Source: Paenibacillus sp. MSJ-34 | GTDB lineage: Bacteria > Bacillota > Bacilli > Paenibacillales > Paenibacillaceae | Direction of reading: 5' to 3' | DNA: 64,000 nt | Assembly (NCBI RefSeq): GCF_018918005.1 | Contig: NZ_JAHLPR010000002.1 | Span: 62,001 to 126,000, forward strand | Shown: in pieces, positions 24,615 through 34,569 of the stretch | Layout of the letters: the number at the start of each line of letters is the position of its first letter | Position numbering within the stretch: the first letter of the stretch is position 1 | The notes under the pieces: model-generated | The model's input: only the letters and a program-made list of their open reading frames with translations | The model's database searches: none | What the model was told of the DNA's origin: nothing | Program-made: the position numbers and the translations under genes

Positions 24615-26846
24615 ATGATTGAAACGCTGATTCGCATCGTACTATTCGTACTAATTGCCGGATATGCGATCGTTTTATTTGTCCAAGCGGTACAACGCCG
24701 TTACCGGTACGTCAAGCTCGGCCAATCCGTTTGGGGGGGAGGAGCAGGGGAGACGAAGGAGGGCGCGAGGAGCGCCGGATTTGCCGCGCAGACGTTCGGA
24801 CAGACAAAGCTGTTGAAGGATCCGAAAAGCGGCGCGATGCATGCGATCATTTTCTACGGCTTCATCATCGTTCAGTTCGGCGCGCTCGATCTTATCGTCA
24901 AAGGGTTGGCCGGACGGGGAATACCGTGGTTCGACGCCGCTTGGTTCAGCCTGTCGCAAGAGGTTACGGCGGCGCTTGTCGTCTTGGCGATCGGATACGC
25001 CGCATTCAGGCGGTACGGCGAAAATTTGAAGCGTTTAAAAAAGGGGTGGAAGCCCGGCATCGTCGTATTTTTCATCGTTTTCCTCATGCTGTCCGTCCTG
25101 TTCGCGCTCGCGTTCGAGCGGGCGAGGGAGGGAATGGAATTTTCCCCCTTCGCGCCGTTATCGTCGCTTATTGCCGCCATGTTCGGGGGCTTGTCTTATA
25201 GCGCCGCGTCCGTCCTGTTTGAAATCGCGTGGTGGATTCATCTTTTGCTGCTTCTCGCATTTTTGGTGTACGTTCCGCAATCGAAGCATTTCCACATTAT
25301 CGTGGCGCCGATCAACATTTGGCTGCGGCGGACCGATTCTCCGGGCCGATTGAGCAAGCTCGATCTCGAGGACGAGAATGCCGAATCGTTTGGCGTTCAC
25401 AAGATCGAAGATTTCACGCAGAAACAGATGATCGATTTCTACGCCTGCGTGGAATGCGGCCGCTGCACGAATGTGTGCCCCGCTTCGAATACGGGCAAGC
25501 TGCTGTCGCCGATGCATCTCATTACGAAGCTGCGCGATCATTTGACGGAGAAAGGGGCGGCGCTGACGTCAAAGTCGCCTTGGGTGCCCGAATTCGCCTT
25601 CGCGGACGGGGGCGTACACCGGATGGGCGACGCCAAAGAAGCTTTCGGAGCGTGGGACGGCGGAGCGGTGACGGATATCGGCCCGACGATGCAGGCGCAA
25701 ACGATGCTTTGGTCTGCCGCTGCCGCCGGCAAATCGGCAGAGCAGATCGAATTGATCGGCGATGTCATTACGGAAGAAGAGATTTGGGCATGCACGACAT
25801 GCCGCAATTGCGAAGATCAATGCCCGGTCGATAACGAGCATGTCGATAAGATCGTCGATTTGCGCCGCCATCTTGTGTTGATGCAGGGCAGCTTGCCGCA
25901 TGACGGCCAGCGGGCGCTGCAAAATATCGAGCGCCAAGGAAATCCTTGGGGCATAAGCCGCGCGGACCGCGCGAAATGGATCGGCGAATTGGCGGCGTAC
26001 GGGGACGTCGAAGCCGGAGGCGATCAGGCGGATCGAACGAAACGGGTGCCGACCGTCAAGGAAAATCCCGACTTTGAATTTTTGTATTTTGTCGGTTCGA
26101 TGGGGGCGTACGACAATCGCAGCAAAAAGATTACGCATTCCTTCGTTCGTTTGCTGCAGGAAGCGGGCGTCAACTTCGCCGTGCTGGGCAATGAAGAGAA
26201 AAATTCCGGCGATACGCCGCGGCGTATGGGCAACGAATTTCTGTTTCAGCAGCTTTGCGCGGAAAATATTGCGATGTTTGAAAAATACGGCGTAACCAAA
26301 ATCGTAACCGCATGCCCCCATACGTACAACACGTTGAAGAACGAATACCCCGACTTCGGACTGCAGGCGGAAGTGCTGCATCATACCGAACTGCTCGATC
26401 GGCTCGTGCGGGAAGGAAGGCTGGTCCCGAAGTACGAGGTGAAGGAACGAATCACGTATCATGATTCTTGTTATCTCGGCCGTTATAACGGCGTGTACGA
26501 TCCGCCGCGCCGAATATTGCAGGCTATTCCGGGCGTGGAGCTTGCCGAGATGGAGCGTGCGCGCGAGAACGGGATGTGCTGCGGGGCGGGCGGCGGCAGA
26601 ATGTGGATGGAAGAAACGGCGGGCAAACGGGTCAATCTGGCGCGAACGGAGCAAGCGTTGGCAGTTCGGCCGACGATGATCGGATCGGCTTGTCCGTATT
26701 GCTTAACGATGTTGGAGGACGGAACGAAGATGAAGGAAGTTGAAAATGAAGTCAAAGCGCGGGACGTTGCGGAAATTTTGGCGCTATCGGTGTTTGGCGG
26801 CGATGTTGCGGCGCGGGAAACGAAAGGGGAGGCATCCGTACAATGA
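24615..26846 (+). CDS. Membrane Fe-S oxidoreductase, HdrD-like fusion (FadF/EtfD type)
   Basis: This protein of about 743 residues probably passes electrons from ETF to membrane quinone, as in Bacillus YwjF/FadF. Residues 1-230 have a NarI-like membrane part with about five helices. Two 4Fe-4S sites follow: CVECGRCTNVCPAS and CTTCRNCEDQCPVDNEHVDK. The C-terminal half contains two CCG-type cysteine-rich domains, for example ITYHDSCYLGRYNGVYDPPR with MCCGAGGGRMWMEE. Start 24615 has GGAAGG nine bases upstream; ATG 24606 is possible. Its stop overlaps the fadN start as ATGA. Confidence 0.92.
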   Translation: MIETLIRIVLFVLIAGYAIVLFVQAVQRRYRYVKLGQSVWGGGAGETKEGARSAGFAAQTFGQTKLLKDPKSGAMHAIIFYGFIIVQFGALDLIVKGLAGRGIPWFDAAWFSLSQEVTAALVVLAIGYAAFRRYGENLKRLKKGWKPGIVVFFIVFLMLSVLFALAFERAREGMEFSPFAPLSSLIAAMFGGLSYSAASVLFEIAWWIHLLLLLAFLVYVPQSKHFHIIVAPINIWLRRTDSPGRLSKLDLEDENAESFGVHKIEDFTQKQMIDFYACVECGRCTNVCPASNTGKLLSPMHLITKLRDHLTEKGAALTSKSPWVPEFAFADGGVHRMGDAKEAFGAWDGGAVTDIGPTMQAQTMLWSAAAAGKSAEQIELIGDVITEEEIWACTTCRNCEDQCPVDNEHVDKIVDLRRHLVLMQGSLPHDGQRALQNIERQGNPWGISRADRAKWIGELAAYGDVEAGGDQADRTKRVPTVKENPDFEFLYFVGSMGAYDNRSKKITHSFVRLLQEAGVNFAVLGNEEKNSGDTPRRMGNEFLFQQLCAENIAMFEKYGVTKIVTACPHTYNTLKNEYPDFGLQAEVLHHTELLDRLVREGRLVPKYEVKERITYHDSCYLGRYNGVYDPPRRILQAIPGVELAEMERARENGMCCGAGGGRMWMEETAGKRVNLARTEQALAVRPTMIGSACPYCLTMLEDGTKMKEVENEVKARDVAEILALSVFGGDVAARETKGEASVQ

Positions 26847-29230
26847 AAACGATCCGTAAAGCTGCCGTAATCGGTTCCGGTGTCATGGGATCGGGCATTG
26901 CGGCTCATTTGGCCAATGTAGGCATATCATGTTTGCTGCTCGATATCGTGCCGGCGGAGCAGGGGAAGGAGGATTCCGCGAACGATCCGAAGGAGCGCAG
27001 CCGCTTGGCGGCGGGCGCGATTGAAAGGGTAAAGAAAGCACACCCGTCGCCGCTGTACGACTTATCGTTCGCGCAGCGTATAACCCCCGGGAATATCGAG
27101 GACCATTTCGAACAGCTTAGGCAGGTTGACTGGATTATCGAGGCGATTACGGAAAATTTGCAGCTAAAAAAAGAATTGTACGCGCGCATCGAGCAGGTAT
27201 GGACGCCCGGCACGATCGTTAGCTCCAATACGTCCGGCATTTCGATTCGCGAGATGGCGGCCGATTGCGGCGTGGAGTTCCGCAAGCATTTTCTGGGGAC
27301 GCATTTCTTCAACCCGCCGCGGTATATGAAATTGCTCGAAGTGATACCGGGCCCGGATACGCTCCCGGACATCGTCAACGGCATGGTCGATTTTTGCGGG
27401 AAACGGCTTGGCAAAGGGGTCGTCGTTGCCAAAGATACGCCGAATTTCGTCGCGAACCGCATCGGTACATACGGATTGCTCGTGACGCTGCAGGAAATGG
27501 AGCGGGGAGGATACAGCGTCGAAGAGGTCGATGCCGCGACCGGTCCCGCGATTGGCCATCCGAAGAGCGCGACGTTCCGTACCCTCGACCTCGTCGGGCT
27601 GGATACGTTCGTGCATGTGGCCCGCAACGTGTATGACAATATTCCGGCGGAGGCCGCGGAGGAAAAGGCGGTTTTTGCCGCACCTCCGTTATTGGAGCGG
27701 CTGGCGGCGAACGGCTGGATCGGCGAAAAAGCGGGGCAAGGATTTTATAAAAAAATAAAGACGCCCGGCAAAGGATCGGACATTTTGGCGCTGCGGCCGG
27801 AGACGATGGAATATGCGCCGAGAAGCAACATCTCTTCGGCTTCGCTTACGGCGGCGAAAGCGGCGAAAGGGGCGCCGGCGAAGCTGCAGGCGTTTCTATC
27901 TACGCCGGATCGCTATTCGGAGCTGGCATGGAATATTTTGAAGCGGGTGCTCGTCTATGCGGCGGATAAATTGGGCGAGATCGCCGACACGGTCGCGGAT
28001 ATCGATTTGGCGATGAAATGGGGTTTCAACTGGCAGTTGGGCCCGTTCGAAACATGGGACGCGATCGGCGTGCGGCAATCGGTGGCGAAGATGGAGAGCG
28101 AAGGGATGAACGTTCCGGCTTGGGTGAAGGAATGGCTTGCCGCCGGTCATGAGACGTTCTATGAAGAGCGAAACGATATGCGGTTCTATGTGCATCGAAA
28201 CGAATATAAAGGGATGGAGACGAAGCCGGAGTCGATATCGCTTGCTGCGCTGAAACGGCAAAACAAAACGATTCGCTCGAATCCCGGCGCGAGCCTGATC
28301 GATTTGGGCGACGATGTCGCTTGCCTGGAATTTCATTCGCCGAATAATGCAATCGGCGCGGACATATTGACGATGATTCAGCAGAGCGTCGAAGAGGTGC
28401 GGCAGCGTTACCGCGGTCTTGTCATCGCGAACGAAGGGCGCCATTTCTGCGTCGGCGCCAATTTGATGCTGCTGCTGATGGAAGCCCAGGACGGAGAATG
28501 GGAGGAAGTCGACGCCATTATCCGCTTGTTCCAGAATACGATGATGGACTTGAAACGGCTGGAGAAGCCGGTCGTCGCCGCCCCGCACAGCATGACGCTG
28601 GGAGGCGGCGTGGAAGCGTGCATGCCGGCGGACCGGATTTATTACGCTGCGGAAACGTATTTCGGCCTGGTCGAGACGGGCGTCGGTTTGATTCCGGCGG
28701 GCGGGGGCTGCAAGGAGATGGCGCTGCGCGCAAGCCGCTTGGCGGCCGGTACGGAAGCGGATGTACAGCCGTACCTGAACAAGACGTTCGAGACGATCGC
28801 GCTTGCGAAGGTATCGACAAGCGGCTTCGACACGGCGAACCTCGGCTATATGCGGCCGCATGATCGGGTGATCGTGAACGCGGATCATCGGATTTACGAA
28901 GCGAAGCTGGCGGTGTTGGAGATGGACCGCGCCGGATATGCGCATCCGTCCGAAGAGAAAATCCGCGTCGCCGGCGAGGACGGCAAGGCGGTCATGCAGC
29001 TCGGGGCGCTTGCGATGCGCCAAGGCGGTTATATCAGCGATCACGATCTGCTGATCGCCGGCAAGCTGGCGCATGTGCTGGCGGGCGGCAATGCGCCGGC
29101 AGGCGCGCTCGTGTCGGAGCAGTATATGCTCGATTTGGAGCGCGAGGCGTTTCTCAGCCTGACCGGGGAGCCGAAGACGCAGCAGCGGATGCAGCATATG
29201 CTGATGACCGGCAAGCCGCTGCGCAATTAG
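26843..29230 (+). CDS. fadN: 3-hydroxyacyl-CoA dehydrogenase / enoyl-CoA hydratase
   Basis: This bifunctional enzyme of beta-oxidation hydrates trans-2-enoyl-CoA and oxidises the 3-hydroxyacyl-CoA. The 795 residues have the dehydrogenase first, with NAD-binding motif GSGVMGSGIAAHLA at the N-terminus and SNTSGISI..HFLGTHFFNPPRYMKLLEVI catalytic region. The hydratase domain is last (ANEGRHFCVGANLMLLLMEAQ and AAPHSMTLGGGVEACMPADR). This order is that of Bacillus FadN rather than of proteobacterial FadB. It overlaps the Fe-S protein gene by four bases, and fadA follows. Confidence 0.95.
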   Translation: MKTIRKAAVIGSGVMGSGIAAHLANVGISCLLLDIVPAEQGKEDSANDPKERSRLAAGAIERVKKAHPSPLYDLSFAQRITPGNIEDHFEQLRQVDWIIEAITENLQLKKELYARIEQVWTPGTIVSSNTSGISIREMAADCGVEFRKHFLGTHFFNPPRYMKLLEVIPGPDTLPDIVNGMVDFCGKRLGKGVVVAKDTPNFVANRIGTYGLLVTLQEMERGGYSVEEVDAATGPAIGHPKSATFRTLDLVGLDTFVHVARNVYDNIPAEAAEEKAVFAAPPLLERLAANGWIGEKAGQGFYKKIKTPGKGSDILALRPETMEYAPRSNISSASLTAAKAAKGAPAKLQAFLSTPDRYSELAWNILKRVLVYAADKLGEIADTVADIDLAMKWGFNWQLGPFETWDAIGVRQSVAKMESEGMNVPAWVKEWLAAGHETFYEERNDMRFYVHRNEYKGMETKPESISLAALKRQNKTIRSNPGASLIDLGDDVACLEFHSPNNAIGADILTMIQQSVEEVRQRYRGLVIANEGRHFCVGANLMLLLMEAQDGEWEEVDAIIRLFQNTMMDLKRLEKPVVAAPHSMTLGGGVEACMPADRIYYAAETYFGLVETGVGLIPAGGGCKEMALRASRLAAGTEADVQPYLNKTFETIALAKVSTSGFDTANLGYMRPHDRVIVNADHRIYEAKLAVLEMDRAGYAHPSEEKIRVAGEDGKAVMQLGALAMRQGGYISDHDLLIAGKLAHVLAGGNAPAGALVSEQYMLDLEREAFLSLTGEPKTQQRMQHMLMTGKPLRN

Positions 29231-29279
29231 CGGCACGGTTGGAAATGAAACGAGGGGCAAACTAGTGGAGGTGAATTTC

Positions 29280-30479
29280 GTGCGGAACCAAGAGACGTTG
29301 CAAGAAGCGGTCATCGTTTCCGTCGCCCGTACGGCGGTCGGGAAAGCGAAGAAAGGAAATCTGGCGCAAACGCGCGCGGAAGATTTGGGAAAGGCGGTGC
29401 TGAACGCCGTCATCGAACGCGCGCCGGGACTGGCGAAGGAGGATGTGGAAGACGTCCTGATCGGCTGCGCGATGCCGGAAGGCGAGCAAGGCTTGAACTT
29501 CGCCCGCATTATGGCGCTGTACGCCGGTTTCCCCGCGACGGTCCCGGCGGCGACGATCAATCGTTTCTGCGCCTCCGGCTTGCAGGCGATCGCATTCGCC
29601 GCGGAACGAGTCATGCTCGGCCATGCCGATACGATTGTCGCGGGCGGGGTCGAGAGCATGAGCCATGTGCCGATGACCGGTTTCAAGCCGGCGCCGCACC
29701 CGCAAATCGTCGCCGGGATGCCGGAAGTGTACATGGGCATGGGGCATACGGCGGAATTGGTGGCATCGCGTTTCGGCATCAGCCGCGAGGACCAGGACCG
29801 CTTCGCCGTGTCAAGCCATCGCAAGGCGGCGGCGGCGCTTGCCGCGGGCAAATTCAAGGACGAAATCGTCCCGGTGCAGACGAGCGTGAAAGGCGTCGAC
29901 GAACAGGGCCGGTTATGGGAGAAGACGTTCGCTTTCGAGCAAGACGAAGGAGTGCGACCCGAGACGACGCTTGAGGCGCTTGCCAAGCTGAAGCCTTCCT
30001 TCGCGGCGGGCGGCACGGTGACGGCGGGCAACGCGTCGCAAATGAGCGACGGCGCCGCGGCCGCCGTCGTCATGAGCCGCGCCAAGGCGGAGCGGCTTGG
30101 CCTTGCGCCGCTCGCCACGTTCCGCGCCTTCGCGCTGGCGGGCGTCGCGCCCGAGGTGATGGGCATCGGCCCGGTCGAAGCGATCCCGAAGGCGCTCCGC
30201 CAAGCGGGGATGACGCTCGAACAGGTCGATCTGTTCGAAATTAACGAAGCGTTCGCTTCGCAATGCGTGCACATCATTCGCGCGCTGAACCTTGACGAAA
30301 GCAAAGTCAATGTCAACGGCGGGGCGATCGCGCTCGGGCATCCGCTCGGCTGTACGGGAGCAAAGCTGACGGCGAGCTTGATTCACGAACTGCGCCGCCG
30401 CGGCGGAGGCTTCGGGGTCGTATCGATGTGCATCGGCGGCGGAATGGGCGCGGCGGGCGTATTTGAAGTGCATGGATAA
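29280..30479 (+). CDS. fadA: Acetyl-CoA C-acyltransferase (3-ketoacyl-CoA thiolase)
   Basis: This thiolase completes the beta-oxidation cycle by releasing acetyl-CoA. The 399-residue enzyme has the nucleophile cysteine in NRFCASGLQAI and the other active-site residues in NEAFASQ and in NVNGGAIALGHPLGCTGAK, then CIGGGMGAAGVFE at the end. I start it at GTG 29280, eight bases after GGAGG; upstream in-frame GTG codons overlap that ribosome site. It lies between fadN and fadE. Confidence 0.95.
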   Translation: MRNQETLQEAVIVSVARTAVGKAKKGNLAQTRAEDLGKAVLNAVIERAPGLAKEDVEDVLIGCAMPEGEQGLNFARIMALYAGFPATVPAATINRFCASGLQAIAFAAERVMLGHADTIVAGGVESMSHVPMTGFKPAPHPQIVAGMPEVYMGMGHTAELVASRFGISREDQDRFAVSSHRKAAAALAAGKFKDEIVPVQTSVKGVDEQGRLWEKTFAFEQDEGVRPETTLEALAKLKPSFAAGGTVTAGNASQMSDGAAAAVVMSRAKAERLGLAPLATFRAFALAGVAPEVMGIGPVEAIPKALRQAGMTLEQVDLFEINEAFASQCVHIIRALNLDESKVNVNGGAIALGHPLGCTGAKLTASLIHELRRRGGGFGVVSMCIGGGMGAAGVFEVHG

Positions 30480-30499
30480 CAGATAGGGGGAAGAAAAGG

Positions 30500-32281
30500 A
30501 TGGACACACTGCATACGAAAATTGCCGGCGGAAGCTTCGTCATCGAGGATCTTGACGCGGACTTGCTCATGACGCCGGAAGATTTTACCGAAGAACAGCG
30601 GATGTTTGCGGAAACGACCAGGCAATTTATCGAAGGCGAAATATTGCCGCGCGACGAGCAAATCGAGAAGCTCGATTACGAGCTTACCGTTTCGCTGATG
30701 CGCAAAGCGGGCGAACTGGGACTGCTCGGCGCGGATGTGCCGGAACAGTTCGGCGGGCTCGGCTTGGACAAAGTCAGCTCGACGCTTATCAACGAAGTGC
30801 TGGCCGGCGCGTCTTCCTTCGCTCTGTCGGTCGGCGCCCATGTCGGCATCGGCACGCTGCCGATCGTCTTCTTCGGCACCCGGGAGCAGAAGAACAAATA
30901 TTTGCCCGATCTCGCCACGGGAGCCAAAATCGCCGCCTACTGCCTGACCGAACCGACCTCCGGCTCGGATGCGCTCGGCGCCAAGACGACGGCGCGGTTG
31001 AGCGAGGACGGCAAGCACTACATTCTGAACGGCTCCAAAACGTTCATTACGAATGCCGGTTTTGCCGATTTGTTCATCGTGTACGCGAAGGTGGACGGCA
31101 AGCATTTCAGCGCGTTCATCGTGGAAAGGGATACGCCCGGCTTTACGGTTGGGCCGGAAGAGAAAAAGATGGGCATTAAAGGCTCTTCCACCTGTCCGCT
31201 CTTTTTCGAGGACGCCCGCATTCCCGCGGACCATTTGCTCGGCGAAGTCGGCAAAGGACATAAAATCGCCTTCAACATTTTGAATATCGGCCGCTTCAAG
31301 CTGGGCGCGGGTTGTTTAGGCGGCGCCAAGGAAGCGATCGCTCTCGCGTCGCAATACGCCAATACCCGCACGCAATTCGGCAAGCCGCTATCTTCCTTTC
31401 CGCTGATCGGGCAGAAGCTGGCCGAGATGAACATGATCACTTATGTGCTTGAGAGCATGGTTTACCGCACTTCCGGCCTGATCGACATGATTCTGAAGCA
31501 TATCGATCATACGAGCCCGGACGCGGGCGCGCATTCCGCCAAAGGCATCTCGGAATATGCGCTCGAATGCTCGATTAATAAAGTGTTCGCCAGCGAAGCG
31601 CTCGATTTCGTGGCCGATGAAGGGGTGCAAATCCACGGCGGGTACGGCTTCATTCAGGAATACAAAATCGAGCGCATCTACCGCGATTCGCGCATTAACC
31701 GCATTTTTGAAGGAACGAATGAAATCAACCGTCTGCTCGTGCCAGGCACGCTGCTCAAAAAGGCGCTAAAGGGAGAACTGCCGCTCATGGAAAAATTGCA
31801 GGCGCTCCAATCCGAACTGCTGCAGCTCGTTCCCGGGCAGACGTTCGAAGGCGCGTTGGAACAAGAAACGCATTCCCTGTCCATGGCCAAAAAGATCTTC
31901 TTGATGATTGGCGGCCTCGCCGTGCAGAAGTATCAGGCGAACATCGAAGAGGAACAAGAAATGTTGAGCCATTTGGCGGATATGATGATTCAAATTTACG
32001 CCATGGAAAGCGCGCTCGTCCGGACGAAAAAGATGATCGGGCGCGTTGGCGAAACGAAAGCGCGGCATGCGATGCAAATGACGCAAGTATTCGTTCATGA
32101 AGCGTTCGAGCGGATCGAGTCGATTGCGAAACGTTCGCTGGCGGCATTGGAATCGGGCGATACGCTGCGTACGCAGTTGTCGATCCTGAAGAAACTGGCC
32201 CGTTCCGTACCGGTCGACACGGTGCGGTTAAAGAGAGAAATCGCGGCTCGCGTCATCGAGGGAGAGAAATATACCGTGTAA
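30500..32281 (+). CDS. fadE: Acyl-CoA dehydrogenase
   Basis: This FAD enzyme makes the first oxidation of acyl-CoA and passes electrons to ETF. The 593 residues include the usual YCLTEPTSGSDALGAKTTA and GIKGSSTCPLFFEDARIP segments and DSRINRIFEGTNEINRLLVPGTLLKKA. The catalytic glutamate region is QIHGGYGFIQEY. The C-terminal 180 residues form an extra helical domain, as in VLCAD-like and Bacillus FadE proteins. Start ATG has AGGGGGAAGAAAAGG upstream. It is the fourth gene of the operon. Confidence 0.94.
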   Translation: MDTLHTKIAGGSFVIEDLDADLLMTPEDFTEEQRMFAETTRQFIEGEILPRDEQIEKLDYELTVSLMRKAGELGLLGADVPEQFGGLGLDKVSSTLINEVLAGASSFALSVGAHVGIGTLPIVFFGTREQKNKYLPDLATGAKIAAYCLTEPTSGSDALGAKTTARLSEDGKHYILNGSKTFITNAGFADLFIVYAKVDGKHFSAFIVERDTPGFTVGPEEKKMGIKGSSTCPLFFEDARIPADHLLGEVGKGHKIAFNILNIGRFKLGAGCLGGAKEAIALASQYANTRTQFGKPLSSFPLIGQKLAEMNMITYVLESMVYRTSGLIDMILKHIDHTSPDAGAHSAKGISEYALECSINKVFASEALDFVADEGVQIHGGYGFIQEYKIERIYRDSRINRIFEGTNEINRLLVPGTLLKKALKGELPLMEKLQALQSELLQLVPGQTFEGALEQETHSLSMAKKIFLMIGGLAVQKYQANIEEEQEMLSHLADMMIQIYAMESALVRTKKMIGRVGETKARHAMQMTQVFVHEAFERIESIAKRSLAALESGDTLRTQLSILKKLARSVPVDTVRLKREIAARVIEGEKYTV

Positions 32282-32323
32282 TCGCAAGAACGAAAACCTG
32301 CCGGAAGGAGATGGAAACCGTCC

Positions 32324-34000
32324 ATGAGTTCCTCCATGATTTGGTTGCGTCATTATCCGCAAGAGGTAGCAGAGACTTACGATTATCCGGAGCATAACAT
32401 CGCCGAGTTTCTTATCGAGTCGGCCAGGCGATTTCCCGACAATACCGCGCTTTATTTCATGGGCAAACGTATGACGTACCGCGAATTGCTGCACGCTTCC
32501 TATCAATTCGCGAACGCGCTGCGGTCGCTTGGCGTCGAGGCGGGGGAGCGGGTGGCGATTATGCTGCCGAACTGCCCGCAAACGGTGATCGCTTATTTCG
32601 GCGCATTGATGAACGGTTCGATCGTCGTTCAGACGAATCCGCTTTACATGGAAAGCGAATTAAGGCAGCAAATGGCCGATTCCGGAGCGATCGCCATCGT
32701 GACGCTCGATTTTATGCATAAACGGGTGTTGAATATTCAATCGAAGACCGATCTGCGGCATGTCATCGTCACTTCGATGAAAGATTATTTGCCGTTTCCG
32801 AAAAACGTTTTGTATCCGATCAAAGCAAAAAAAGACGGCCTCGATTTGTCGGTTCAATACGTTGACGGCGTACGATCGTTCACGAAGCTGTTGTCCGCCG
32901 CGCCGGCGACGCCGGTATGCGCGGAAGTGAACGCCCGCGAAGATACGGCCGTTCTCCAGTATACGGGCGGGACGACAGGCGTTCCGAAAGGAGCGATGCT
33001 GACGCACTATAATTTGATCGTCAATACGTTGCAGGTCAATCATTGGTTTTACCGGTCGGACGCGGGCAAGGAGAGGTATTTGGCGGCATTGCCGTGTTTT
33101 CACGTATTCGGTTTGACCGTGCTGCTCAATCAATGCATGTATGCGGCGGGCATGTTAATTTTGCTGCCGAGATTCGAGGTCGCGCAAGTGCTGGAAACGA
33201 TCGACAAAATGCGGCCGACCATTTTCCCCGGCGCGCCGACGATGTATATCGCGCTCATTCATCATCCCGATATTCGGAAATACGATTTATCCTCGATCAA
33301 AGCTTGCGTTAGCGGCTCGGCCCCTCTGCCCGTCGAGGTGCAGGACCGGTTCGAGGCGTTATCGGGCGGACGGCTGATCGAAGGGTACGGGCTAACGGAA
33401 GCGTCGCCGGTCACGCATGCGAATACGGTATGGGAAAAAAGGAAAATCGGCACGATCGGCATCCCTTTCCCCGACACGGAGGCGATGATTGTCGATCCGG
33501 AAACGGGCGAAGAGCTGCCGATCGGCGAAATCGGAGAATTGGCGGTCAAAGGCCCGCAAGTAATGAAAGGATATTGGAACAGGCCGGAAGAGACGTCGAT
33601 CGTGCTGAAGAACGGTTGGCTGTATACGGGGGATATGGGGACGATGGATGAGGACGGATTCTTCGCGATCGTCGACCGGAAGAAGGATGTCATCATTGCC
33701 GGAGGGTTTAAAATTTACCCGCGCGAAGTCGAAGAGGTGCTGTTCGAGCATCCGGCGATTAAGGAAGCCGCCGTGGCCGGCGTTCCCGACGAGTATCGCG
33801 GCGAAACGGTGAAAGCCTATATCGTGTTGAAGGAAGGGGCGGCGCTGAGCGAGCGGGAGCTTGACGTTTGGTGCCGCGAACGGCTCGCCGCGTATAAGGT
33901 GCCGCGGAAAGTGGAGTTTCGCGAATCGCTTCCGAAAACGATTATCGGCAAAGTGCTGCGCCGCAAGCTGTTGGAGGAAGAATTGAACGGAACGAAGTAA
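32324..34000 (+). CDS. Long-chain-fatty-acid--CoA ligase (AMP-binding)
   Basis: This enzyme activates free fatty acids to acyl-CoA for the preceding beta-oxidation enzymes. The 558-residue ligase has the phosphate-binding loop YTGGTTGVPKGAMLTH, the adenine-binding region EGYGLTEASPVTHAN, GWLYTGDMG with the conserved aspartate, and the hinge and catalytic lysine near PKTIIGKVLRRKL. Start ATG at 32324 is 14 bases after AAGGAG. It resembles Bacillus LcfA and YngI proteins; I do not choose between those names. Confidence 0.93.
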   Translation: MSSSMIWLRHYPQEVAETYDYPEHNIAEFLIESARRFPDNTALYFMGKRMTYRELLHASYQFANALRSLGVEAGERVAIMLPNCPQTVIAYFGALMNGSIVVQTNPLYMESELRQQMADSGAIAIVTLDFMHKRVLNIQSKTDLRHVIVTSMKDYLPFPKNVLYPIKAKKDGLDLSVQYVDGVRSFTKLLSAAPATPVCAEVNAREDTAVLQYTGGTTGVPKGAMLTHYNLIVNTLQVNHWFYRSDAGKERYLAALPCFHVFGLTVLLNQCMYAAGMLILLPRFEVAQVLETIDKMRPTIFPGAPTMYIALIHHPDIRKYDLSSIKACVSGSAPLPVEVQDRFEALSGGRLIEGYGLTEASPVTHANTVWEKRKIGTIGIPFPDTEAMIVDPETGEELPIGEIGELAVKGPQVMKGYWNRPEETSIVLKNGWLYTGDMGTMDEDGFFAIVDRKKDVIIAGGFKIYPREVEEVLFEHPAIKEAAVAGVPDEYRGETVKAYIVLKEGAALSERELDVWCRERLAAYKVPRKVEFRESLPKTIIGKVLRRKLLEEELNGTK

Positions 34001-34075
34001 CGGCATGCAAGGCCTCCGGGTCGGGGCGAGGCTGAAAAGGAAGGCGCTTATGGCCGATAGGAGGTGTTTCGCCAC

Positions 34076-34492
34076 ATGACGAACAACGAGGACAGACTCG
34101 CATATATGAGCCGAATGGCAGAAGCCGCCGAGAGAACCTTCTGGGGCTATCTCGGCTGCCGCATCGAAGAGTTGAACGATCGTACCGTGACGATTAGCCT
34201 TGAGGCCGAATCCCATCATTTGAACCTGATCGGCATCGTGCATGGAGGCGTGCTGTCGTCGCTGCTGGACAATGCGATGGGGCTTGCGGTGCTTGCGGCC
34301 AGGCCGGAAGAGAAGACTGTCACGACCAATTTGAACGTCAATTTCGTCGCGCCGCTGCATGTCGGCAAACTGCTCGTGGAGGCGGAAATCGTGCATCAAT
34401 CGCGCAAAATGATTACCGTGTCCGGCCGCATCTTAGGCGGGGAGGGGAACCTTGGCACGATCGGCACGGGAACGTTTCGGGTAATCGATTGA
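34076..34492 (+). CDS. PaaI-family acyl-CoA thioesterase
   Basis: The 138-residue hotdog-fold protein has the family pattern GIVHGGVLSSLLDNAMGLAV, in which HGG and the aspartate line the active site, and later VTTNLNVNFVAPLHVGKLLVEAEI. It follows the fatty acyl-CoA ligase and may remove or balance acyl-CoA in the pathway. I prefer ATG 34076 over GTG 34064 because AGGAGG lies 11 bases before the ATG and overlaps the GTG. The stop codon lies next to the -35 box of the following gene. Confidence 0.9.
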   Translation: MTNNEDRLAYMSRMAEAAERTFWGYLGCRIEELNDRTVTISLEAESHHLNLIGIVHGGVLSSLLDNAMGLAVLAARPEEKTVTTNLNVNFVAPLHVGKLLVEAEIVHQSRKMITVSGRILGGEGNLGTIGTGTFRVID

Positions 34493-34517
34493 CTTTCGTT
34501 TCCCAACCTTTTAGTAT
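34489..34517 (+). promoter_or_regulatory. Promoter of the aldo/keto reductase gene
   Basis: TTGACT and TAGTAT are 17 bases apart. The -35 overlaps the TGA of the thioesterase gene. Confidence 0.65.
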
Positions 34518-34569
34518 TTGAATTGTACATATATGGTTCCATTTACAATCATAACAGGAGGTTTGGAAC

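Noticed and set aside
27896-30316. Leftward open frame of 806 codons opposite fadN and fadA
   Set aside because: It is a shadow of GC-rich coding on the other strand; the sense genes have full family motifs and the antisense product has none.
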